The translations under genes were made by a program, and so were the position numbers. Shown here in pieces: positions 35,117 through 41,556 of a stretch of 64,000 nt of DNA. The stretch covers positions 74,756 to 138,755 of the forward strand of contig JACRQG010000031.1 in NCBI GenBank assembly GCA_016222805.1, read 5' to 3'. The stretch comes from Verrucomicrobiota bacterium. Its GTDB lineage: Bacteria; Verrucomicrobiota; Verrucomicrobiia; Opitutales; Opitutaceae. Within the stretch, counting starts at the first letter, position 1. Each line of letters starts with the position of its first letter. The notes below the pieces were generated by a model. It did not search any database. It was not told the DNA's origin and worked only from the letters and a program-made list of their open reading frames with translations.

Positions 35117-36216
35117 GCCGGAAGGAGGGCGGAAAGCCGCCGGACAAAGGCGGGATAAGTGAAGGGCTCCACCTGGTCGAGGATCGCTTGCGAGTCCCAT
35201 GCGCGCTGGAGGGCGGTAATGGCGGCACGCGCCAGCCCTGGGACGTCGCCGTAGTCCACGAGCATTCCGGTGGCGTCCGTGAGCACCTCCGGTGCACCCC
35301 CGGCCCGAGCGGCGAGACACGGACGGCCGTGCGCCATCGCCTCGAGGTAGACGAGCCCGAAGCCTTCCCCGTTGCTTGGGAGCGCGAAGAGGCGGCAGGA
35401 GGCCAGTTCCTCGCGCAGGCGGTCGTCCTCCACATAGCCGGCGAAGTCGACTGCTGACGCCACTCCGGCCTGCCGGGCCAGTCCTTCCAGTCGGGCCAGG
35501 TCGTCGCCACGGCCGATGATGCGCAGGCGGGCCTGGGGCAGAGCCTCGCGAACCTGCGGCAGCGCGGCGATCAAGTGATCCACGCCCTTGTATCGGTCCG
35601 CGGAACTGAGCCGGGTGACCGTGAGGATGATCGGCTCACACGTGGCGAGCGGCCGGCCGGGATGGAGGGGAAAGGAAGGATCGAGGGCGTTCGGCAGGAC
35701 AAGCGCGCGGTCCTCGGGCAGCGGGCAGCGTCGCAGCAACTCTCCGCGCGTGTACGCGCTCACGCACAACGCGCTGGTGGCGTCGCGCAGGGCCAGGCGC
35801 TCCCGCCACCGCAGCGGTCGCCACACCTCGATGCCATGCGCAATCACGTGGTACCGGAGGCCGGGGCGCAGTCGACGCAGGATCCAGGCGACCGGCAGCA
35901 GAAAGAGATGTCCGCACACGAGGCGATCGCAGCCCCGGCTCAGGCGCAGCGCCTCGCGGATCAGGCGTCCCTTGCGTCGGCCGCACGCCATCGCGGATTC
36001 GAGGCGCCCAGGCGGCAAGGAGGTGAAGGCGGAGGCCGGAAACGACGGGTCGTTCAACGCCAGCAGCCGCACGGTCCCGTCCGGTCCGCCGAGATCACAC
36101 AGCGCCCGCAGGTAATTGCGGAGGATTCGCGGAATGCCTCCCTCGGAAGAGAAGATCTCCGGCACCAGCAGTAGCGTGCGGGTGGGGCGGCGGGTGGTGG
36201 CCGGGAGAGCACTCAC
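35113..36216 (-). CDS. Glycosyltransferase family 4
   Basis: 367 residues from GTG 36216 (GTGA overlap with asnB). N-terminal strand TRTLLLVPEIFSSEGGIPRI with the GGI acceptor loop. Donor domain with ILTVTRLSSADRYKGVDHLIAAL, then the E-x7-E element EGFGLVYLE (284-292) followed by AMAHGRPCLAARAGGAPEVL. This is the standard retaining GT4 layout. It is the first glycosyltransferase of the run, directly after asnB and before wzm. No membrane anchor is seen. Extended frames upstream overlap asnB and were not used. Confidence 0.9.
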   Translation of the reverse strand: MSALPATTRRPTRTLLLVPEIFSSEGGIPRILRNYLRALCDLGGPDGTVRLLALNDPSFPASAFTSLPPGRLESAMACGRRKGRLIREALRLSRGCDRLVCGHLFLLPVAWILRRLRPGLRYHVIAHGIEVWRPLRWRERLALRDATSALCVSAYTRGELLRRCPLPEDRALVLPNALDPSFPLHPGRPLATCEPIILTVTRLSSADRYKGVDHLIAALPQVREALPQARLRIIGRGDDLARLEGLARQAGVASAVDFAGYVEDDRLREELASCRLFALPSNGEGFGLVYLEAMAHGRPCLAARAGGAPEVLTDATGMLVDYGDVPGLARAAITALQRAWDSQAILDQVEPFTYPAFVRRLSALLPA

Positions 36217-38108
36217 GACGAGGAAGGCCTCGGGCGGTTGGCAAAGGCGACCAGCACCGCGAGACTCCAGAGGCGGGACCATTCGCGGGTGTCATCAGAG
36301 CGGAGAAACGTCTCCCACGCCGTCTGCACCGCCGCCGGGTCAAAAAGACCGCACCGGCGGAGGCTGGCCTCCGCAAAGGTGTCGTCGAGAAACGTCCGCA
36401 GTTCACGCTTCATCCAGATCGCCATCGGCAACGTGAAACCCCACTTGCGCCGTTGCGCGAGGCCGGGGGGCAGCACGTCGCGCAGGGCTTCGTGCAGCAC
36501 CGCCTTGGGGCGCCGGGAATCCTGCTTGAAGGTGTCCGGCTGCCGCCAAAGCCACTCCACCAGGGGACGGTCCACCAGTGGCACACGTAGTTCCAGCGAG
36601 TGCCGCATGCTCATGACATCGCTGTCGCGCAGCAGCACATCGGCCATGTAGGTCCTCATTTCCCAGGCGCTAACGAGCGAGAATGGACGGCCAGGGTCCA
36701 CGTCTGCGGCAAGGGTCTCGAGGGCGGGATGAAACGGATCGATTGCGCGCACGGCGGCGCGCGCTTCGGGAGACAGGAGCAGCTCGATGGCCGGCTGGGA
36801 GAAGACCCGCCGCTGGAGCGCCGCGACTTCGTGCAGGGTGCGGGCGTGCGCCAGCACATCGGCGAGCTTGCGTTGGCGGATGTCGCCGCGCCCGAGCCGG
36901 GAGATCGCGGCGCGACGCAGTGGGCTGGGTACGCACCGCCAGCCTCGCAGGAGCCGGGCCAGTCGCGGAGTCGCCCGAAAGGCGGGATAGCCCCCGAATA
37001 ACTCGTCGCCGCCAAGCCCGGAGAGCGCCACCGTCACCCCGCCGGCGCGGGCGGCCTGGCTGACGTAGTAGGTGTTCACACCGTCGCCGGTCGGCTGGTC
37101 CATCGCGGCGAGGAGGCGATCCAAGTCCCGGGCCACGGTCGTTCCCGTCAACGACGTCGTGGAGTGATCCGTGCCGAAGTGCCGGGCGCTCTCCTCGGCG
37201 GCGGTCGCTTCGGAAAAACCCGGCTCCTCGAAGGCGATCGCAAACGTGCGGAGTCGCCCCCCGCCCGCGCGGCTCATGAGGCCGACCACCGCGGCCGAGT
37301 CGAGCCCCCCCGAGAGAAAGGCGCCGACCGGCACGTCGGCCAGGACGTGCGCGCGCACCGAGTCTTCGAGCCGGGCGCGAAGCTCGTCGACGAACTCGGG
37401 CCGCGAGGCGCACGGCCGGTGGGCTTCGTGGTTGCGGCCGAAACACCAGGCGGCCCGAACCGTGAGGGAGCCGTCCCTCCAGAGTGCGCATTCGCCGGGT
37501 CCCAGCGCCCGGATACCGCGGAAAAGCGTGCGTGGCGCGGGTACGGACAGCCAGGAGAGATAGTCGACGACCGCCTGGGGATCGATTTCGGCGCCGTCGT
37601 TTCCGGCGGCGCGCAAAGCCTGCACTTCCGAGGCGAAAACCAAACGCGGACCGGCCTCGCAGTAGTACAGCGGCTTGATCCCGAAAGGATCCCGGGCGAG
37701 GAAGAGCTCGCCGCGGGCGTGGTCCCAGGCTGCGAAGGCGTACATGCCGCGCAGGCGGGCGAGACAGGCTTCACCCCACCGGGCGTACGCGGCGAGCAGC
37801 ACCTCGGTGTCGCACTGCGTGCGAAACTCCCAACCGGTCTTCTCCAACGCGGACCTGAGCGATCGGAAATTGTAGATCGCTCCGTTGAACACGAGGCTGA
37901 GCCGTCCGTCCGGGGAAAACATCGGCTGGTGGCCGTGCGCAGGATCGAAGATCGCCAGCCGGCGCATGCCGAGGGTCCCATCGCCCCGGGAAGCAAGGCC
38001 GGCGTCGTCGGGTCCGCGATGTTCCATGGCGGCGCACATCCGCGCCACCGCGGCTTCGCGGAACTCGGGTGATTCCCGAGGATCAATGACTCCAGCTATG
38101 CCACACAT
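36213..38108 (-). CDS. asnB: Asparagine synthase (glutamine-hydrolysing) / glycan amidotransferase
   Basis: 631 residues. N-terminal Cys2 (MCGIAGV) is the glutaminase nucleophile after Met removal, followed by HRGPDDAG (30-37) and the class II amidotransferase domain to about 200. The synthetase domain begins near 220 and has the ATP PP-loop SGGLDS at 266-271, then GLGGDELFGGYP. Length and motifs match AsnB. Upstream of the start there is a purine-rich GAGGGA, a plausible ribosome site. AsnB paralogues inside O-antigen clusters have been linked to amidation of uronic acids, which would give a glycan amide rather than free asparagine; this is inference from context. It appears to be the first gene of the polysaccharide run. 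Confidence 0.9.
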   Translation of the reverse strand: MCGIAGVIDPRESPEFREAAVARMCAAMEHRGPDDAGLASRGDGTLGMRRLAIFDPAHGHQPMFSPDGRLSLVFNGAIYNFRSLRSALEKTGWEFRTQCDTEVLLAAYARWGEACLARLRGMYAFAAWDHARGELFLARDPFGIKPLYYCEAGPRLVFASEVQALRAAGNDGAEIDPQAVVDYLSWLSVPAPRTLFRGIRALGPGECALWRDGSLTVRAAWCFGRNHEAHRPCASRPEFVDELRARLEDSVRAHVLADVPVGAFLSGGLDSAAVVGLMSRAGGGRLRTFAIAFEEPGFSEATAAEESARHFGTDHSTTSLTGTTVARDLDRLLAAMDQPTGDGVNTYYVSQAARAGGVTVALSGLGGDELFGGYPAFRATPRLARLLRGWRCVPSPLRRAAISRLGRGDIRQRKLADVLAHARTLHEVAALQRRVFSQPAIELLLSPEARAAVRAIDPFHPALETLAADVDPGRPFSLVSAWEMRTYMADVLLRDSDVMSMRHSLELRVPLVDRPLVEWLWRQPDTFKQDSRRPKAVLHEALRDVLPPGLAQRRKWGFTLPMAIWMKRELRTFLDDTFAEASLRRCGLFDPAAVQTAWETFLRSDDTREWSRLWSLAVLVAFANRPRPSSS

Positions 38109-38403
38109 TGGGCGCTTCCCTCAATCGTGTCCGTTCGCCGCGGACCTCTTGGTGGGAGCCGGTTCGACCTTGCTCGCGACCATGGCGATTGAAGGGTCCT
38201 TTGGTCTCGTCACAGCGTGAGCATTACCCCAACGACGCGGCTCGCCCAGGGTGGCCGTAAAAGCTTCGCCCCGTCGCTTCCGGGGAGGCGACCGAGGAAC
38301 CGAGGACTCGCAGGAGATGATGCTGAAAGGCGTCTAGGGTAAAAACCCTATATAGGCAACGCTGAATCTGGGGCGCGGGGGGATGGGCTGCCTTGGGAGT
38401 AAT
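38109..38403. other. Intergenic region upstream of the polysaccharide run
   Basis: A 295-base stretch with no convincing gene. On the minus strand it must hold the promoter for asnB and the polysaccharide run. An AT-rich TATATAG lies next to the inverted repeat at 38335-38350, but no good -35 box sits at the proper distance. A minus-strand frame in this region is open for about 75 codons but lacks a usable start and was not called. Confidence 0.5.
38335..38350. repeat. Inverted repeat TAGGGT-AAAA-ACCCTA
   Basis: Six-base perfect arms (38335-38340 and 38345-38350) around four A, flanked by AT-rich sequence. It lies 227 bases upstream of the asnB start and 54 bases beyond the DJ-1 gene's stop. 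It has no T-tract typical of a strong terminator on the plus strand; on the minus strand the loop is TTTT. A regulatory operator for the polysaccharide run or a weak terminator for the DJ-1 gene are both possible. Confidence 0.35.
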
Positions 38404-38943
38404 TCACACGCAAATAGATCGGCCGATCTCGGCCGACTTTTCAGTGGAAAAGAGCATTTCCACGATTTTGAGGCCGAATTCGACGGCAGTGCCTGCCCCG
38501 CGGGAAGTGATGATGTTGCGGTCTACGACGACCTTCTCGCCGACGAGCCGGTTGGGCAGTTCTGACGCAACCGACGGGTGGGCGGTGTGGCGCAGTGCTG
38601 GCAGGATGCCGGCATCCAGGAGAACGGTGGGTGCGGCGCAGATGGCGGCCAGCCACTTTCCCCCATCGTAGTGGCGCCGGACCAGATCCCTGACCCGGGG
38701 ATCCGCGCGGAGATGTCGGACGCCCGGCCCGCCCGGAAGCAGGAGGCAGTCAAAAAGGTCGGGAGTGATCGCCTCCAACGGGAAGTCAGCCTTGAGACCG
38801 ATCCCGCAGCGACCCGTGACCACGGCGGCGTCGGCCAGGGATGCGAGCGTAACCTCGGCGCCCGCGCGCCGGAGGAGATCCACGGGGGCAACGGTTTCGA
38901 TTTCCTCAAATCCTTCAGCGAGCAGGGTGAGAACACGCGGCAT
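38404..38943 (-). CDS. DJ-1/PfpI family protein (YajL-like)
   Basis: 179 residues, the usual DJ-1 size. The nucleophilic-elbow cysteine is C102 in LAAICAAPTVLLDAG, and the partner glutamate is in EGFEEIE (about residue 14), as in DJ-1 and YajL. PGGPGVRHLR (70-79) is the oxyanion region. Members are oxidative-stress proteins with proposed chaperone, glyoxalase or deglycase roles; which applies here cannot be told. It is cytoplasmic. It is on the same strand as the polysaccharide run but separated by 295 bases. The start ATG 38943 is the natural DJ-1 start (MPRVLTLLAEGFEEIE). Confidence 0.9.
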   Translation of the reverse strand: MPRVLTLLAEGFEEIETVAPVDLLRRAGAEVTLASLADAAVVTGRCGIGLKADFPLEAITPDLFDCLLLPGGPGVRHLRADPRVRDLVRRHYDGGKWLAAICAAPTVLLDAGILPALRHTAHPSVASELPNRLVGEKVVVDRNIITSRGAGTAVEFGLKIVEMLFSTEKSAEIGRSICV

Positions 38944-39038
38944 GGGGAAAGGGTACGAGTGGCGGGACGGCAGGTCACCGAGCCCAGAGGGGGCAGAGTT
39001 CCAACGCCGCAGCTACTTGAATCGGAGAAGCCGCTGGT

Positions 39039-39060
39039 TGCACCCCATTTTTTGGGTGCA
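39039..39060. repeat. Inverted repeat TGCACCC-N8-GGGTGCA upstream of the SDR gene
   Basis: Seven-base perfect arms (39039-39045, 39054-39060) around a loop containing six T. It ends 29 bases before the ATG of the SDR epimerase gene, so it may sit in its leader or overlap its promoter. It could act as an operator or a leader hairpin. Confidence 0.4.
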
Positions 39061-39089
39061 TGCGGTGCGGTCACGGGCACGCTGGCGGC

Positions 39090-39968
39090 ATGGAGACCGG
39101 GAGGGAACAACACTTGGTGATCTTCGGGTGTGGCTACATCGGTGGCGCCGTCGCCCGCCGTGCCCGGTCCCTCGGGGTGTCCGTGACCGCGTTGACGAGA
39201 AACGAGGCCAAGGCGGAAGCCCTTCGCGCGGAGGGGATCGAGACGGTGGTGGCCGACCTTGCCCGAGACGAGTGGCACCGGCGGATCCCTCGTGCGCCGG
39301 CGTGGGTGTTGAATTGCGTCAGTTCAGGGGGGGGCGGCGTCGAGGGGTATCAGCGGAGTTACCGGGACGGGTCCGCTTCCATCGTGGCCTGGGCGCGAAG
39401 GTACGGTCCGGTCGCCACTGCCGTCTATACCAGCAGCACGTCGGTCTATCCCCAAGGCGGCGGGGAGCGGGTGGGTGAGACCGCGGAAACCGGGGGCGGA
39501 GAGCGGGCCGCGATTCTGCTCGAGGCGGAACAACTCTGGCGGGACGCCGGGCCGGCGTGGCACCGGTGGTTTATCCTGCGCCTGGCGGGGATCTACGGGC
39601 CGGGCCGCCACTACCTGATGGATCAAGTTCGGCAGGGTGTGGTGGCGGGGCAGGGCGACCACCGGCTGAACTTGATTCACCGCGATGACGCGGCGGCGGC
39701 GATCCTGGCTTGCTTCCTGGCCCCAGAGAAGGTCGGCAGCGAGGTCTTCAACGTCGCCGACGATGCCCCGGCGCGGAAGACTGAGGTCGTGCAGTGGCTC
39801 GCCGGGCAGTTGGGGGTGGCTCCGCCGACATTCTCCGGCGAGGCAGGGTCGCGGCGCCCCGTGACGCCGGACCGCTGGATCGAAAACGGCCGGTTGAAGT
39901 CCCGGTTGGGGTGGACGCCGGTCTTTCCGGGGTACCGAGAAGGTTTCGGAAGTTTCTTGTCGCGCTGA
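39090..39968 (+). CDS. NAD(P)-dependent epimerase/dehydratase-like SDR protein (YeeZ-like)
   Basis: 292 residues from ATG 39090; an upstream in-frame start exists at 39060 but lies inside the inverted repeat. N-terminal Rossmann motif LVIFGCGYIGGAVAR (G13, G15, G18), and YTSSTSVYPQ at the position of the SDR YxxxK region, though the lysine of the classic YxxxK is not seen. FILRLAGIYGPGRHYLMDQ and LNLIHRDDAAAAI are typical of extended SDRs. Likely a nucleotide-sugar-type epimerase or reductase relative of unknown substrate. Monocistronic between inverted repeats and ybaB. Confidence 0.8.
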   Translation: METGREQHLVIFGCGYIGGAVARRARSLGVSVTALTRNEAKAEALRAEGIETVVADLARDEWHRRIPRAPAWVLNCVSSGGGGVEGYQRSYRDGSASIVAWARRYGPVATAVYTSSTSVYPQGGGERVGETAETGGGERAAILLEAEQLWRDAGPAWHRWFILRLAGIYGPGRHYLMDQVRQGVVAGQGDHRLNLIHRDDAAAAILACFLAPEKVGSEVFNVADDAPARKTEVVQWLAGQLGVAPPTFSGEAGSRRPVTPDRWIENGRLKSRLGWTPVFPGYREGFGSFLSR

Positions 39969-40046
39969 CCCGGTCGCATTCTCTCAGTCTTTCCAATTCA
40001 CACGTGCACCCGCCCAAGCGGGACCAACCATTGACCAACTGATACC

Positions 40047-40355
40047 ATGGCCGGCCTAGGAAAACTCGTGAAGCAGGCGGAGAAGATGAAGCGCGGCATC
40101 GAGGCGCTGCAGGCGCAGCTCGAAGCCAAGGAGATCGAGGTGACGAGCGGAGGGGGAGCGGTGAAGATCAAGATCAGCGGCAGCGGGAAGTTTCTGGCGC
40201 TGGCGCTGGATCCCGAGTTCCTGAAGGAAGATCCGAAGCTCGTCTCCGAAACAGTGCTGACGGCGGTGCAGGACGCGGCGAAACAGGCCAAGGAGTACCA
40301 CGAGGCGGAGATGCAAAAGATCACGGGCGCGTTCCAGATGCCCGGGCTGTTTTGA
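40047..40355 (+). CDS. ybaB: YbaB/EbfC nucleoid-associated protein
   Basis: 102 residues, the typical size. Sequence MAGLGKLVKQAEKMKRGIEA with a long helix, then TSGGGAVKIKISGSGKFLAL and a C-terminal helix and tail ending MPGLF. The G-N/S-G-rich hairpin and the hydrophobic helix ends fit the YbaB/EbfC tweezer-like DNA-binding dimer. YbaB is often encoded just before recR, as here (25 bases apart). No clear ribosome-binding site is visible before the ATG. It acts in the cytoplasm on DNA. Confidence 0.9.
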   Translation: MAGLGKLVKQAEKMKRGIEALQAQLEAKEIEVTSGGGAVKIKISGSGKFLALALDPEFLKEDPKLVSETVLTAVQDAAKQAKEYHEAEMQKITGAFQMPGLF

Positions 40356-40380
40356 GCGGCGGGCCCGGGGTGACGTCCCG

Positions 40381-40977
40381 ATGACACCGGCGTTTGAGAA
40401 GCTGCAGAAGCACCTGAAGCAACTGCCCGGCCTGGGTTTTCGTTCGTCGGAGCGAATTGCGCTGCACCTGCTGGTGGAGAAACCGGGGCGACTGCCCGAA
40501 CTGGTACGCGCGCTGCAGGAGGCGGCTGGATCCGTCCGGCGCTGCGCACGGTGCGGCAACCTCGCCGAGGGCGAGGCCTGCGCGATTTGCGCCGATGAAC
40601 GCCGGGATGGCGGGGTCGTGTGCGTGGTCGAGCAGGTGCCGGATCTGGTGGCAATCGAGCGCAGTGGGGCGTTTCGCGGCCGGTATCACGTCTTGCACGG
40701 GAAGCTCTCTCCGATGCACGGAGTCGCACCCGAGGACCTGAATCTCGCGAGCCTGCAGGCTCGGATCGAATCGGGAGAGGTCGGCGAACTGATCCTGGCA
40801 CTTTCCAACGACGTCGAAGGCGAGGCGACCTGCCACTATATCACCGAGCACCTGCCGGAATCGCGCCCGGTCAAGGTGACGCGCATCGGTTTCGGCCTGC
40901 CGAGCGGGGGCGGCGTGCTGTACGCCGATGCGGTGACCTTGAAGAGTGCGCTGGAGGGTCGGCGCGGATATCGGTGA
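40381..40977 (+). CDS. recR: Recombination mediator protein RecR
   Basis: 198 residues, full length. Helix-hairpin-helix N-terminus with LKQLPGLGFRSSERIALHLL, zinc finger C55-x2-C58-x8-C67-x2-C70, and Toprim domain starting VVCVVEQVPDLVAIERSG and reaching YHVLHGKLSPMHGVAPEDLNL. RecR works with RecO and RecF to load RecA on gapped DNA. It follows ybaB as in many genomes. A hairpin with T-run just downstream (41115-41146) could be its terminator. Confidence 0.95.
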   Translation: MTPAFEKLQKHLKQLPGLGFRSSERIALHLLVEKPGRLPELVRALQEAAGSVRRCARCGNLAEGEACAICADERRDGGVVCVVEQVPDLVAIERSGAFRGRYHVLHGKLSPMHGVAPEDLNLASLQARIESGEVGELILALSNDVEGEATCHYITEHLPESRPVKVTRIGFGLPSGGGVLYADAVTLKSALEGRRGYR

Positions 40978-41114
40978 ACGAAGCCAGCCTCGGACCGAAC
41001 TGGTCGCCCGGCAGGAATCCGCCGGACAGCGGTTGGCGAAGGGGCGGTGAGCGACCGACGCGGAGGTACAGGGTGCCGCAGTCGTCTGTGGCCGGTTTTC
41101 ACTTGCGGCGGAGG

Positions 41115-41146
41115 ACGGGCTCCTCCATCCATCGGCCCGTTCTTTT
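41115..41146 (+). terminator. Possible intrinsic terminator after recR
   Basis: ACGGGC (41115-41120) and GCCCGT (41135-41140) form a 6-bp stem with a 14-base loop, followed by TCTTTT just before the tRNA gene. The stem is short for a strong terminator, but the position and tract fit. Confidence 0.45.
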
Positions 41147-41221
41147 GCGGGCGTAGTATATCGGCTATTATGTGGGCTTCCCAAGCCTGAGAGGAGGGTT
41201 CGACTCCCTCCGCCCGCACCA
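41147..41221 (+). tRNA. tRNA-Gly (CCC)
   Basis: Acceptor arms GCGGGCG (41147-41153) and CGCCCGC (41211-41217) pair fully, followed by the discriminator A and an encoded CCA (41219-41221). The anticodon loop reads TTCCCAA, giving anticodon CCC and thus glycine codon GGG. The T-arm GAGGG-TTCGACT-CCCTC and a short D-arm are present. Length 75 including CCA. Confidence 0.95.
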
Positions 41222-41246
41222 GTTTAGACCCCAAACCACCATCATC

Positions 41247-41474
41247 ATGAAGTCATCCAAATCGTTCGTTGCGTTCGCCATCCTCTCGATGTTTGCCGCC
41301 GGCTTTGCCTTTGCAGCCGCCGGAAAGGCCGGCAAGGCCGGCAAGTGCTGTGCCGAAGCCGCCAAAGACGGCAAGGCCTGCGCGCACAAGTGCTGCGTCG
41401 AAGCCGCGAAGGGCGGCAAGTACTGCGAGAAGTGCGGAGGCTCCGGCGAGATGAAGAAGGAAACCAAGAAGTAA
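41247..41474 (+). CDS. Small secreted Cys/Lys-rich repeat protein
   Basis: 75 residues from ATG 41247; the frame is open upstream, but earlier starts fall inside the tRNA. A signal peptide is clear: MKSSKS, then FVAFAILSMFAAGFAFA, with likely cleavage after AFA. The mature part contains a tandem duplication of about 15 residues, KCCAEAAKDGKACAH then KCCVEAAKGGKYCEK, and seven cysteines. It ends in a lysine-rich tail. I do not recognise a family. The Cys pattern could bind metals or form disulfides in the periplasm; the basic tail could contact anionic glycans or DNA. It is followed by a strong terminator. Confidence 0.8.
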   Translation: MKSSKSFVAFAILSMFAAGFAFAAAGKAGKAGKCCAEAAKDGKACAHKCCVEAAKGGKYCEKCGGSGEMKKETKK

Positions 41475-41501
41475 TCCTTCGCTCTTACTGCATCCTCTCT
41501 T

Positions 41502-41530
41502 CGCCGCGCCCGTTCCGGGCGCGGCTTTTT
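41502..41530 (+). terminator. Strong intrinsic terminator
   Basis: Ten-base perfect arms GCCGCGCCCG (41502-41511) and CGGGCGCGGC (41515-41524) around TTC, then six T (41525-41530). It ends the small cysteine-rich gene. It also lies downstream of dxs on the opposite strand but lacks a T-run in that direction. Confidence 0.92.
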
Positions 41531-41556
41531 TGTGCCCGGATTCCGGCGATCACCCG

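Noticed and set aside
38109-38330. Minus-strand open frame of about 75 codons between the DJ-1 gene and asnB
   Set aside because: It has no ATG near its beginning, only an internal GTG giving 30 codons, and no recognisable motif; more likely leader sequence.
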